64,000 nt of DNA from contig OZ257127.1 of NCBI GenBank assembly GCA_965278965.1, forward strand, positions 186,001 through 250,000. The letters are read 5' to 3'. The position numbers and the translations under genes were made by a program. Below, one piece after another: positions 1 through 9,581 of this stretch (the first letter of the stretch is position 1; each line of letters begins with the position of its first letter). This DNA is from UBA10649 sp965278965 (GTDB lineage Bacteria > Actinomycetota > Actinomycetes > S36-B12). A model generated the notes under the pieces. It made no database searches. It worked only from the letters and a program-made list of their open reading frames with translations, and was not told where the DNA came from.

Positions 1-708
1 CGCCAGCTCCGGGCCGCCGCTCTCGACGATCCGGCCGTCGTAGAAGACGTGCACGAAGTCCGGCGAGATGTACCGCAGGATCCGCGTGTAGTGGGTGATG
101 AGCAGCGTCCCGGCGCCGGTCTCCTCGCGGAAGGCGTTGTACCCCTCGGCGATCACGCGGAGCGCATCGACGTCCAGACCGGAGTCGGTCTCGTCGAGGA
201 CGGCGATCTTGGGCTTCAGCAAGGTCAGCTGCAGCATCTCGTGCCGCTTCTTCTCCCCGCCGGAGAAGCCCTCGTTGACGTTGCGCTCGGCGAATGCCGG
301 GTCCATCTGCAGGTTCGCCATCGACGACTTCAGCTCGCCGATCCACTGGCGCAACTTCGGTGCCTCGCCGCGGACGGCCGTCGCCGAGGTGCGCAGGAAG
401 TTGGAGACCGAGACGCCCGGAACCTCGACGGGGTACTGCATCGCGAGGAAGAGCCCCGCGCGGGCGCGCTCGTCGACGGACATCGCGAGCACGTCCTGGC
501 CGTCCAGCGTGATGCTGCCGGCCGTGACCGTGTACTTCGGGTGCCCGGCGATCACGTACGCGAGCGTGGACTTGCCCGAGCCGTTCGGTCCCATCACGGC
601 GTGCGTGGTGCCGCCCTCGATGGTGAGCGAGACCCCGCGCAGGATCTCGGTGTGACCCGCGTCGTTGGTGACGCCGGCATGGAGGTCGTCGATGACCAGG
701 GTGCTCAT
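1..708 (-). CDS. sufC: SufC, Fe-S cluster assembly ATPase (partial, C-terminus off the window)
   Basis: ABC-type ATPase that powers the SufBCD scaffold on which Fe-S clusters are built in the cytosol. Seen: Walker A GPNGSGKST, the signature FSGGEKKR in the form typical of SufC rather than the transporter LSGGQ, and Walker B IAVLDETDSGLD. The ATG overlaps the stop of the preceding Rieske gene as ATGA. The reading frame runs off base 1 after about 236 codons, so only the C-terminal tail is missing. It is the last visible gene of the suf operon; sufS and sufU would be expected beyond the edge (inference). Confidence 0.97.
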   Translation of the reverse strand, partial: MSTLVIDDLHAGVTNDAGHTEILRGVSLTIEGGTTHAVMGPNGSGKSTLAYVIAGHPKYTVTAGSITLDGQDVLAMSVDERARAGLFLAMQYPVEVPGVSVSNFLRTSATAVRGEAPKLRQWIGELKSSMANLQMDPAFAERNVNEGFSGGEKKRHEMLQLTLLKPKIAVLDETDSGLDVDALRVIAEGYNAFREETGAGTLLITHYTRILRYISPDFVHVFYDGRIVESGGPELA

Positions 709-1094
709 GATTCCTCGATCTGTCCGCCGACGCGCGCCGGCTCAGGGGTGGGTCCAGCAGTGGGCGTGGTGGAGGTGGCGTCGATCTCGATGACGGCGTC
801 GGGCCCGTCGCCGACGACCCTCGCCGGGAAGGTCGCGACCGGCACGATCGCCGGCAGGCTTCGGGGGGCACCCGTGCGAAGGTCGAAGGCGGAGCCGTGC
901 AGCCAGCACTCGATGGTGCAGCCGTCGACGTCGCCCTCGGACAGCGCGACGTCCGCGTGCGAGCAGCGGTCCTCGATCGCGAAGACGCCCTCGACGGTGT
1001 TCACGACGGCGATCGGGCGGCCGTCGACGAACACCCGATGCGCGGTCCCGACCGGCACGTCGGCGACGGAGCAGACCGGTGAGAAGCCGCTCAC
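705..1094 (-). CDS. Rieske-type [2Fe-2S] ferredoxin of the suf operon
   Basis: Small cytosolic ferredoxin of 129 residues with one Rieske domain. Cluster ligands are visible as C44-x-H46 and C63-x2-H66 (CSH and CWLH). The GTG start is fixed by a GTGA overlap with the sufD stop, and its own stop overlaps the sufC start as ATGA. A non-haem ferredoxin between sufD and sufC is a recurrent actinobacterial arrangement. An electron-transfer role in cluster assembly is plausible but inferred from position only. The last 25 or so residues are Pro/Thr-rich and probably unstructured. Confidence 0.92.
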   Translation of the reverse strand: MSGFSPVCSVADVPVGTAHRVFVDGRPIAVVNTVEGVFAIEDRCSHADVALSEGDVDGCTIECWLHGSAFDLRTGAPRSLPAIVPVATFPARVVGDGPDAVIEIDATSTTPTAGPTPEPARVGGQIEES

Positions 1095-2208
1095 GCGTCC
1101 TCCTCGGCCGGCATCCCCAGCCGCTCGGCGATCGCGGTGAGGACGTGGTCGCGCCACTGTCCCGCGGGGATCCGCCCGAGCACGTCGACGAAGAACCCAC
1201 GCACGACCAGCTGTCGGGCGACGTCCGCCGGGATGCCGCGGGCCTCGAGGTAGAACAGCTGCTCCTCGTCGAACGTGCCGGTCGCGCTCGCGTGCCCGGC
1301 GCTGACGACGTCGCCGGTCTCCAGCTCGAGGTTGGGCACCGAGTCCGCGCGTGCCCCGCCGTCGAGCAGCAGGTTGCGGTTGAGCTCGTAGGTGTCGATC
1401 CCGATCGCCGTCCGCCGGACCAGCACGTCGCCGACCCACACGGTGCGCGCGGTGGCGCCCGTCAGCGCGCCCTTGTAGACGACGCGGCTCGAGCAGTGCG
1501 GCTGGTCGTGGTCGACGAGGATCCGGTGCTCCAGGTGCTGGCCGGAGTCGGCGAGGAACGCGCCGATGAGCTCGGCCGAGCCGCCGGGACCGCCGTACGT
1601 GACCGACGGCAGGATGCGGACGACCTCGCCGCCGATCGTGACCTGTGCGGCGAGAACGTGCGCGTCGCGACCCACGTGCACGGGCCAGTGCCACAGGTGC
1701 GTGCCGGTGGGCGCTCCGCCGAGGAGGGACAGAACCGTGAGGTCCGCTCCGTCGGCGACCTCGGTCACGAGGGCGCCTGCGACGTCGAGGGAGCTGTCGT
1801 GGAGGACGACGACGGTCGCACGCGCGTGCCGGCCGACGTGGACCTGGATGCGCGCGTACGCGACGGGGGTCGTGCCGACGAGGCGCACGACGATGGGCTC
1901 GGCGATGACCGCCTCGGCAGGAACCTCCACCACGACGGTGCGCGTCGCCCCGGACCACGCGACGGCGGCGGCGCGGTCGGTCGGCAACCACGCGACCGGT
2001 GGCGCGTCGGCCGTGTCGACGACCCGCACGTACGGGGCGTCGGCGACGACGAGCACGCCGGCGGCAGGGTCCGGGGTGAAGAACCGGCGGACGAGGTCGA
2101 GCGGGGTGAACCGCCAGTCCTCCTCCCGCCCGTGGGGGATGTCGAAGTCCTCGAAGTCCGACGAGGCGACTCGCGGCGCGAGGTCGCTCGGCGGGGTGAT
2201 CAGCACAG

Positions 2209-2212
<4 letters not shown>
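1091..2212 (-). CDS. sufD: SufD, Fe-S cluster assembly protein
   Basis: Scaffold subunit, 373 residues, that pairs with SufB in the SufBCD complex. Family features seen are the N-terminal REEDWRFTPLDLV stretch and a long beta-helix-type body, with a C-terminal helical region typical of SufB/SufD. An in-frame ATG lies further upstream inside sufB, but the GTG at 2212 is preferred because it forms a GTGA overlap with the sufB stop, matching the other junctions of the operon. The gene ends in another GTGA overlap with the Rieske gene. Confidence 0.95.
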
Positions 2213-3635
<1,423 letters not shown>

Positions 3636-3639
<4 letters not shown>

Positions 3640-4349
3640 GCCAGGACCTCCCGGTCGGTGGGTCGGTGGGATGCGTGCGGGGCGGACGATGCCGCCATGG
3701 GCGGGGCGAGCACGGCGGTGCAGACGGCGTCGCCGTGGGCGAGGGTCGCCAAGCGCGTGACGTGGCGGCCGAGGACACGGGCCAGCTCGGTCGTCTCGGC
3801 CTCACACAGCACCGGGAACTCGCGCGCGGCGTCGATGACGGGGCAGTTGTGCTGGCACAGCTGCACCGCGACATCGCCCAGCGGCTCGACCTCGGCGGCG
3901 TAGCCGGCGCGGCTGAGCACGTCGGCGAGCTCCTGGGGCGACAGCGTGGCCACGGGCGCTGTGTCGGCGGTGGCCGCATCGACGAGCGTGAGTCGGCGCG
4001 CCCGGTCCGTGGCGAACGCCTCGACGGCGGCGGCGCCGTACCGGTCGGCGATGAAGCGCAGCGCGGTGAGTGCGAGGTCGTCGTAGGCCTGGTCGCAGGC
4101 GGCGCGCCCGGTCTCGGTGAGCGTGAAGACCGCGCTGGGCCGGCCACGACCCCGTTTGGGCGTCGGGCCGTAGGGCGCCCGGTCGTGCGCCACGACCAGC
4201 CCGTCGTCCATGAGGGTGGCGAGGTGCCGGCGGACCCCGGCGGAGGTCATCCCCAGCGTGTCGGCGAGGTCGGCGGCCGTGGCCGGACCGACCTGGAGGA
4301 GGGTGCGTGCCACCCGCTCCGTCGCCTCGCTGGAGATTTTCACAACCAC
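3636..4349 (-). CDS. sufR: SufR, Fe-S-sensing repressor of the suf operon
   Basis: Winged-helix regulator of about 237 residues. The N-terminal helix-turn-helix (LADTLGMTSAGVRRHLATL) is followed by a C-terminal region with cysteines C165, C169, C182 and C210, spaced x3, x12 and x27, the pattern expected of a cluster-binding SufR. It probably represses suf when cluster supply is adequate. Start choice: GTG at 4349, nine bases after a TATTTA box; GTG at 4343 is the alternative. First gene of the operon, ending in ATGA overlap with sufB. Confidence 0.9.
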
Positions 4350-4363
4350 ATTGTTGCGTAAAT
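4336..4363. promoter_or_regulatory. Probable SufR operator overlapping sufR start
   Basis: A 28-base imperfect inverted repeat, arms of 11 with 9 matches around a 6-base centre. The inner arms read CAAC (4343-4346) and GTTG (4353-4356). This is the CAAC-N6-GTTG inverted repeat described for cyanobacterial SufR. The sufR GTG lies in the centre, and the likely -10 (TATTTA on the minus strand, 4364-4359) overlaps the outer arm, so binding should block transcription of sufR and the operon. Function inferred. Confidence 0.72.
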
Positions 4364-4435
4364 AGCCGACGCCCCCCAACACGGGGTCCGATTTCCGACC
4401 GCCACCGGTCGGATACCGCGGTGGCGGCCCCCGCC

Positions 4436-4441
4436 TAGGCT
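4436..4441 (+). promoter_or_regulatory. TAGGCT -10 box, leaderless start of ABC exporter
   Basis: TAGGCT followed by 7 bases and the ATG at 4449, so transcription should start at or next to the A of the start codon. No Shine-Dalgarno sequence precedes the ATG. Confidence 0.6.
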
Positions 4442-4448
4442 CTCGGAC

Positions 4449-5375
4449 ATGCCCGGATCGGACCCGGCGGCGCTCGCCGTCCGCGACCTCGTTGTCCGAT
4501 ACGGGACGACGACGGCGGTCGCGGGTCTGTCGTTCGAGGCGCACCGGGGCCGGGTCACCGCAGTGGTCGGGCCGAACGGGGCCGGGAAGACGTCCACGAT
4601 CGAGGCCTGCGTCGGCCTGCGCCGACGCACCGCCGGCGAGGTCGAGCTCCTCGGCGAGCCCGTCACGGCCGCCGGGTCCGTCGCGCCGGCCGTCCGCGAG
4701 CGGGTCGGCGTCATGCTCCAGGACGGCGGCCTGTACGCCACGGCGCGGCCGTTGGAGCTCGTGCGCCACGTCGCCGGCCTGTACCCCGACCCCGACGACC
4801 CGGCCGGGCTGCTGGCGCGGCTGGGGATCGACCCCGCGACGCGGACGACGGTCCGCCGGATGTCCGGTGGGGAGCAGCGCCGAATCGCGTGCGCCGCAGC
4901 GCTCGTCGGCCGCCCCAAGGTGGTGTTCCTCGACGAGCCGACGGCCGGTCTCGATGCCGTCGCTCGCCGCGAGTTCCACGCCCTGGTGCGCGAGCGCGTG
5001 GCCGACGGCCTCGCGGTCGTCCTCACGACGCACCTCATGGACGACGTCGAGCGGCTCGCCGACCACGTCATCGTCGTCGCGGGCGGACGGTCCGTGCGCG
5101 AGGGCAGCGTGGCCGACCTCGTCGGCGACGACGAGTCCGTCTCGTTCCGCGGCCCGCTGCACGCCGACGTCGCGGGCCTCGTCGCGGTCCTGCCCGAGGG
5201 TGGCACGGTCGTCGAGGACTCCCCCGGCCACTACCGCGTGACCGGCGCGGCCGACCCGATGGTCCTGTCCGCCATCGCCGCGTGGTGCGCCCAGCATGGT
5301 GTCCGCACGGCGGACCTGTCGGTGGGTCGACGGACGCTCGAGGACGTCGTCATCGAGCTGGTGGGCGACCTGTGA
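4449..5375 (+). CDS. ABC-2 type exporter, ATP-binding subunit
   Basis: Cytoplasmic ATPase of 308 residues. Walker A GPNGAGKTST, signature MSGGEQRR, Walker B VVFLDEPTAGLD and the switch histidine in LTTHLMDD are all present, so it should be active. Order and length match the ABCA/Drr-like multidrug or lipid exporters. The stop overlaps the permease GTG as GTGA, so the two form one transporter. Substrate cannot be told from sequence. Divergent from sufR across a 99-base spacer. Confidence 0.92.
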   Translation: MPGSDPAALAVRDLVVRYGTTTAVAGLSFEAHRGRVTAVVGPNGAGKTSTIEACVGLRRRTAGEVELLGEPVTAAGSVAPAVRERVGVMLQDGGLYATARPLELVRHVAGLYPDPDDPAGLLARLGIDPATRTTVRRMSGGEQRRIACAAALVGRPKVVFLDEPTAGLDAVARREFHALVRERVADGLAVVLTTHLMDDVERLADHVIVVAGGRSVREGSVADLVGDDESVSFRGPLHADVAGLVAVLPEGGTVVEDSPGHYRVTGAADPMVLSAIAAWCAQHGVRTADLSVGRRTLEDVVIELVGDL

Positions 5376-6106
5376 CGGCGACGGGACGCGCGCTGCACCA
5401 GGCCGGCTGGGAGACGCGACTGCTGCTGCGCAACGGTGAGCAGGTCCTGCTGACGCTGGTCATCCCGGTCGGGATCCTGCTGGCGCTCGCATGGACCGAC
5501 CTCGTGCCGAGCATCGCCGGGCCGGATCGGCTGCCGACCGCGCTCGCGACGGTCCTCGCCGTGTCCGTGATCTCCGCCGCGTTCACGTCGCTGGCGATCG
5601 CCACGGCGTTCGAGCGACGCTCGGGCGCGCTGCGGTTCCTCGGGACGACGCCCCTGCGGCGCGGTGAGCTCCTGGCCGGGAAGCTCCTCGCCACGGCCGT
5701 GGTGACGGTGGTCGCGGCCGTGGTCGTCACGGTGGTGGCCGTCCTGCTCGGGTGGCGGCCGGTCGCCGGTTCGCTCTGGGCGCTGCCGGTGATCCTCCTG
5801 GGCACCGCGTGCTTCGCGGCCTGGGGCCTCGCGCTCGCGGGTCTGCTCCGGGCGGAGGCCGTGCTCGCCGTCGCCAACGGGCTCTTCCTCGTCCTGATCC
5901 TGTTCGGCGGGGTCGTCGTCCCGGCGACGTCGCTCCCGGGGCCGATCGAGGCCTTCGCGCAGGCGCTCCCGTCCGACGCGCTCGCGGAGGCGTTGCGTGC
6001 CGCGCTCGTCGCCGGCGATGCGCCGTCGCTCGGGATGGTCGCGGTCCTCGCGGCCTGGGGTGTTGCCGGGGCCATCGTCGCGGGCCGCACGTTCCGCTGG
6101 ACATAG
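5372..6106 (+). CDS. ABC-2 type exporter, membrane permease
   Basis: Integral membrane protein of 244 residues with about six hydrophobic segments typical of ABC-2 permeases, beginning at LLTLVIPVGILLALAW and ending with MVAVLAAWGVAGAIV. GTG start fixed by the GTGA overlap with the ATPase gene; a longer in-frame reading upstream is an artefact of GC-rich sequence. Partner of the preceding ATPase. In many actinobacteria such a pair lies between suf and ctaA, so a link to haem or membrane stress is possible but unproven. Confidence 0.88.
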   Translation: MTATGRALHQAGWETRLLLRNGEQVLLTLVIPVGILLALAWTDLVPSIAGPDRLPTALATVLAVSVISAAFTSLAIATAFERRSGALRFLGTTPLRRGELLAGKLLATAVVTVVAAVVVTVVAVLLGWRPVAGSLWALPVILLGTACFAAWGLALAGLLRAEAVLAVANGLFLVLILFGGVVVPATSLPGPIEAFAQALPSDALAEALRAALVAGDAPSLGMVAVLAAWGVAGAIVAGRTFRWT

Positions 6107-6109
6107 GCT
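6104..6109 (+). promoter_or_regulatory. TAGGCT box before the metallopeptidase gene
   Basis: TAGGCT contains the permease stop codon and is followed by 8 bases and GTG at 6118. It supports separate leaderless transcription of the downstream gene and fixes its start. Confidence 0.55.
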
Positions 6110-6117
6110 CGGTCGAC

Positions 6118-7197
6118 GTGCCGGCCCGCTGCCCTGCCTGCGACACGAAGGTCTACGTCGAGTCCCTCGACTGCCCCACGTGCGCCGCACCCTTCGCCCT
6201 GCACCCGGACAGCCGCCGGTTCGTCACCCTCGGCCCCGAGCAGGTCTCCGGCGACTCCCCGGTGATGGTCGACGGTCAGGCGTGGCACGCGTGCGTCAAC
6301 CGCTCGTGGCAGTGCAACTGGCTGGCCCCGGACGCCGAGGGGCACGACGCGTGCCTGTCCTGCCGGCTGACGCGCAGGCGACCGGCCGCCGACGACACGT
6401 TCGCCCTGGAACGCCTCGCAGAGGCGTCGCAGGACAAGCGCCGGCTGCTCGCGCAGCTGCTCGACCTGGGCCTGCCGATCACCCCCTACTACGAGCGCGA
6501 GGGCGGTCTGGCGTTCGACCTGCTGTCCAGCTTCAGCGGCGAGCGGGTCGTCATCGGCCATGCCGGCGGTGTTATCACCATCGACCTGGCCGAGAGCCTG
6601 GACTCGCACCGGGAGGCGCTGCGGATCGCGCTTGGCGAGCCGTACCGCACGATGCTCGGCCACTTCCGCCACGAGATCGGCCACTACTACCAAGGGATCC
6701 TCGTCGGCGCGGGGGGCGGCGCGGGCGGGCTGGATGCATGGGACGAGTGCCGCGCCCTGTTCGGCGACGAGCGGGCCAGCTATCGCGAGGCGAAGCTGCG
6801 GCACTACCGGGAGGGCGCCCCGGCCGGTTGGGTCGCGTCGTACATCTCCGAGTACGCGACGATGCATCCCTGGGAGGACTTCGCCGAGACGTTCGCCCAC
6901 TACCTGCACATCACCGCGACGCTGGCGACGGCGGCCGACGACGGGACCGTCCTGGAGCGGTCCGGTCGCGGCGGGTCGAGCGTCGTCGTCCCGTTGCCGG
7001 ACTACGCAGACCAGGGGATCGACCGGCTTCTGGACGACTGGCACTGGCTGTCGTTCCAGGCCAACCGCGTGAACCGGGCGATGGGTGCACGCGACCTGTA
7101 CCCGTTCGGGATCGTGGCTCCGGTCCGGCACAAGCTCGCATTCATCCATCGCCTCGTCACGACGGTCGGCGGGAGTCCGGGACGCGTCGCCGCGTAG
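6118..7197 (+). CDS. Zinc-ribbon putative metallopeptidase (Peptidase_Mx type)
   Basis: Protein of 359 residues. The N-terminus carries zinc-ribbon cysteines (C5, C8, C19, C22) followed by further cysteine pairs up to about residue 82. A gluzincin-like HEIGH motif begins at residue 185 (HFRHEIGHYY), with downstream acidic residues in the DECRALFGDERASY stretch. It matches the family of putative zinc-binding metallopeptidases annotated in many actinobacteria and proteobacteria. Substrate unknown. No signal peptide, so probably cytosolic. The start follows from the TAGGCT box 8 bases upstream. Confidence 0.82.
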   Translation: MPARCPACDTKVYVESLDCPTCAAPFALHPDSRRFVTLGPEQVSGDSPVMVDGQAWHACVNRSWQCNWLAPDAEGHDACLSCRLTRRRPAADDTFALERLAEASQDKRRLLAQLLDLGLPITPYYEREGGLAFDLLSSFSGERVVIGHAGGVITIDLAESLDSHREALRIALGEPYRTMLGHFRHEIGHYYQGILVGAGGGAGGLDAWDECRALFGDERASYREAKLRHYREGAPAGWVASYISEYATMHPWEDFAETFAHYLHITATLATAADDGTVLERSGRGGSSVVVPLPDYADQGIDRLLDDWHWLSFQANRVNRAMGARDLYPFGIVAPVRHKLAFIHRLVTTVGGSPGRVAA

Positions 7198-7200
7198 GTT
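7195..7200 (+). promoter_or_regulatory. TAGGTT -10 box of ctaA
   Basis: TAGGTT, overlapping the preceding stop codon, followed by 7 bases and the GTG at 7208; supports a leaderless ctaA transcript starting with that GTG rather than the ATG at 7223. Confidence 0.55.
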
Positions 7201-7207
7201 GGCTGGC

Positions 7208-8170
7208 GTGTCCGCCGCACCGATGACCACCGTCGCCGACTACGTCCCCGACGGACGCGCGAGCCGCGGCGCACGGGGTATCTACATCGCCAACCTGGTC
7301 GGCCAGAGCGCGATCATCGTCACCGGTGCGGTGGTGCGGCTCACCGGTTCCGGGCTCGGGTGCCCGACCTGGCCGCAGTGCGTCGACGGCTCGTACGTGC
7401 CGACGACCCGCCAGGAGCAGGGCTGGCACAAGTACATCGAGTTCGGCAACCGGTCGCTCACGTTCGTGCTGGTGCTCCTGGCCGCGGCGGCGATCATCGC
7501 GGCGGTGCTCGACGCCCGTCGGCAGCGGGCTGCCGGGCTCCCCCGCCGGACGGCCCTGCTCGTGCTGGCCTGCGTGCCGTTCGCCGCGACCTTCGCGCAG
7601 GCGGTCCTAGGGGGCGTGACGGTCCTCACCGGGCTGAACCCGGTGACCGTGTCGGCGCACTTCCTCGTGTCGATCGCCATCGTCGCTGGCACCGTCGCGC
7701 TGGTCGTCCGCTCCGGCGATCCGGGCGACCGGCCCGTCGTCGCCCTGGTGCCTCGTGGCGTGCAGGGCCTGGCCTGGGCGCTGGTCGCGGTGAGCGCGCT
7801 GGTCGTCGTGCTCGGGGTCCTGGTCACCGGCAGCGGTCCGCACTCCGGCGACGCCGACGCCGAGAACCGGTACCCGTTCGATCCGCGGACCGTCTCGTGG
7901 CTGCATGCCGACGTCGTCCTGCTCTTCCTGGGCCTTCTGATCGGGCTTCTCGTCGTCCTCGTCGTGGTCCACGGCCCGCGCCGCGCGCTGCGCCGCTCGT
8001 GGCTGCTGCTCGGGCTCGCCCTCGTGCAGGGGGCCGTGGGCTACCTGCAGTACTTCACCGGGCTGCCCGAGGTCCTCGTGATGATCCACGTGACGGGCGC
8101 GGTGCTGACGTGGATAGCCGTGCTGTTCATCCCGGCCGCCCTACGCACCCGCGGACTCCCCGCCCAGTAG
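7208..8170 (+). CDS. ctaA: Haem A synthase CtaA (COX15 family)
   Basis: Polytopic membrane enzyme of 320 residues that oxidises the C8 methyl of haem O to make haem A for the aa3 cytochrome oxidase. Seen: about eight hydrophobic helices, the GAVVRLTGSGLGCPTWPQC segment typical of the family, and conserved histidines in HKYIEFGNR, VSAHFLV, WLHADVVLL and MIHVTGAV. Start chosen at GTG 7208 because of the TAGGTT box; ATG 7223 would cost five residues. Converges with a small gene across a long hairpin; ctaB, the preceding step, lies just beyond. Confidence 0.94.
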   Translation: MSAAPMTTVADYVPDGRASRGARGIYIANLVGQSAIIVTGAVVRLTGSGLGCPTWPQCVDGSYVPTTRQEQGWHKYIEFGNRSLTFVLVLLAAAAIIAAVLDARRQRAAGLPRRTALLVLACVPFAATFAQAVLGGVTVLTGLNPVTVSAHFLVSIAIVAGTVALVVRSGDPGDRPVVALVPRGVQGLAWALVAVSALVVVLGVLVTGSGPHSGDADAENRYPFDPRTVSWLHADVVLLFLGLLIGLLVVLVVVHGPRRALRRSWLLLGLALVQGAVGYLQYFTGLPEVLVMIHVTGAVLTWIAVLFIPAALRTRGLPAQ

Positions 8171-8176
8171 TCGAGA

Positions 8177-8226
8177 CCTGCAGCTTGCGGGGCGAATCGC
8201 CTCTGGTCCGCCCCGCAAGCTGCAGG
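8177..8226. terminator. Long perfect hairpin between convergent ctaA and 8236-8529 gene
   Basis: Perfect 18-bp inverted repeat (8177-8194 and 8209-8226) around a 14-base loop. It lies 7 bases after the ctaA stop and 10 bases before the opposing stop, so a bidirectional terminator is the simplest reading. No U-tract. The arms are longer than termination alone requires. Confidence 0.7.
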
Positions 8227-8235
8227 CCTGGACGC

Positions 8236-8529
8236 TCAGGTGGGTAGGGGGGTCACGCGCTGGAGCTGCGTGCGCGCGATGCACGCGTCCCGACGGTCAC
8301 TCATCGCCACCCGGTCCGGGTCGGCGATGAACGCCGCAAGCGCGTCCTCGCCGGGGAGCTCGAGCACCTGGACCTCTGTCGGCCCGTCATCGTCCTGCGT
8401 GGCCCGCACCCGGCTCACCACCCGGCCGCCGTGCCGGGCCAGCAGCGCCAGCACGTCCGTCTCGTAGGCGGTGAGGTCGTCCGCGCGGCCGTCGACGGCC
8501 CACAGCAGGGCGCACAGCGTGATCGCCAC
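8236..8529 (-). CDS. Small protein, possible dimeric alpha/beta-barrel (DUF1330/ABM-like)
   Basis: Protein of 97 residues starting VAITLCALLWAVDGRADDLTAYE. The pattern of an initial hydrophobic strand, a helix with tyrosine-glutamate, and a strand ending LELPGEDALAAFIADP resembles the ferredoxin-like dimeric barrels (DUF1330, antibiotic-biosynthesis monooxygenase). It begins 8 bases after the ctaB stop and is probably co-transcribed with it. Function unknown; the fold assignment is by eye. Confidence 0.66.
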   Translation of the reverse strand: MAITLCALLWAVDGRADDLTAYETDVLALLARHGGRVVSRVRATQDDDGPTEVQVLELPGEDALAAFIADPDRVAMSDRRDACIARTQLQRVTPLPT

Positions 8530-8536
8530 GGCGGCG

Positions 8537-9454
8537 CTAGAAGAGGAACGGGTCGATCGCGACGAGCAAGAACAGCAGCGCGAGGTAGGTGATCGACCCG
8601 TGGAACAGGCGCATCGCCGTCGCCGACACAGCAGCGTCGCCGGCCGACACACGCCGGCGCAGGAGGACCGCCTCGGACAAGAACGCCGCGCCCAGCACGG
8701 CCGCGCCGACGCCGTAGACCCAGCCCATCGGCGCGATGGGGATGAGCGCGAGGGAGGCCGCGACCATCGCCACGGAGTACCACACGATGCTCGTGGCGAC
8801 CTGGGACGGCGTCCGCACGACGGGCAGCATCGGGATGCCGGCGGCCGCGTAGTCGTCGCGGAACCGCATCGCCAGCGGCCAGTAGTGCGGCGGCGTCCAG
8901 AAGAACACGACGAGGAACAGCACGACCGGCGTCCACGTGAGCGACCCGGTGATCGCCGCCCAGGCGATGAGGACCGGCATGCAGCCCGCCGCGCCGCCCC
9001 ACACGATGTTCTGCGGCGTCCGCCGCTTGAGCAGCATTGTGTAGCCCACCGCGTACAGCACGATCGCCACCAAAGCGAGGACGGCCGACAGCACGTTGGC
9101 GGTGACGAGCAGCACGGCGGCGGCCGCGACGGCCAGGAGCGCGCCCTGCCACAGCCCTGCGCGGACGCTGACGACCCCCATCGCCGCGGGCCGGTGGTAC
9201 GTCCGGCGCATGAGTGCGTCGATGTCGCGGTCGTAGACGCAGTTGAACGTGTTCGCGGAGCCGGCGGCCAGCGTCCCGCCGACGAGCACGCCGAGGGTGG
9301 GGACCAGCGGCGGGAGGCCCCCGGCGGCAAGGAAGGCGGTCGGCAGCGCCGTGGCCAGCAGCAGCTCGACGATGCGCGGCTTGGTGAGCGCGACGTGAGC
9401 GCGAACGCGGTCGGCTGCCGAGACGGCGCCGTCCGGACGCATGTCGATCGCCAC
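8537..9454 (-). CDS. ctaB: Protohaem IX farnesyltransferase (haem O synthase) CtaB
   Basis: Membrane prenyltransferase of 305 residues that adds a farnesyl group to haem B to give haem O, the substrate of CtaA. UbiA-family motifs are visible: NTFNCVYDRDIDALMRRT with the first Asp-rich site and the second loop YDDYAAAGIPML region (FRDDY). About nine membrane segments. GTG start with AGGAG seven bases upstream; a TAGGGT box on the minus strand lies at 9499-9494. Divergent from tkt, as in many actinobacteria. Confidence 0.96.
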   Translation of the reverse strand: MAIDMRPDGAVSAADRVRAHVALTKPRIVELLLATALPTAFLAAGGLPPLVPTLGVLVGGTLAAGSANTFNCVYDRDIDALMRRTYHRPAAMGVVSVRAGLWQGALLAVAAAAVLLVTANVLSAVLALVAIVLYAVGYTMLLKRRTPQNIVWGGAAGCMPVLIAWAAITGSLTWTPVVLFLVVFFWTPPHYWPLAMRFRDDYAAAGIPMLPVVRTPSQVATSIVWYSVAMVAASLALIPIAPMGWVYGVGAAVLGAAFLSEAVLLRRRVSAGDAAVSATAMRLFHGSITYLALLFLLVAIDPFLF

Positions 9455-9493
9455 CTGTCTCCTGCTTCCGATCCGCGGTCCTGGTGCGCCGTC

Positions 9494-9499
9494 ACCCTA
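9494..9499 (-). promoter_or_regulatory. Possible ctaB -10 box (TAGGGT)
   Basis: TAGGGT on the minus strand about 40 bases upstream of the ctaB GTG, leaving a short leader that contains the AGGAG ribosome-binding site. Confidence 0.35.
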
Positions 9500-9569
9500 C
9501 TCGGCGTCTCGTGGCCGCCGGCCCACCAGCACCGGCGCGCGTCCTCCTGCAGGTCCCCGCACCCTTCGT

Positions 9570-9575
9570 TAGGGT
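9570..9575 (+). promoter_or_regulatory. TAGGGT -10 box of tkt
   Basis: TAGGGT followed by 6 bases and ATG at 9582, with no ribosome-binding site between; leaderless start of the pentose phosphate operon. Confidence 0.6.
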
Positions 9576-9581
9576 CGGGGC

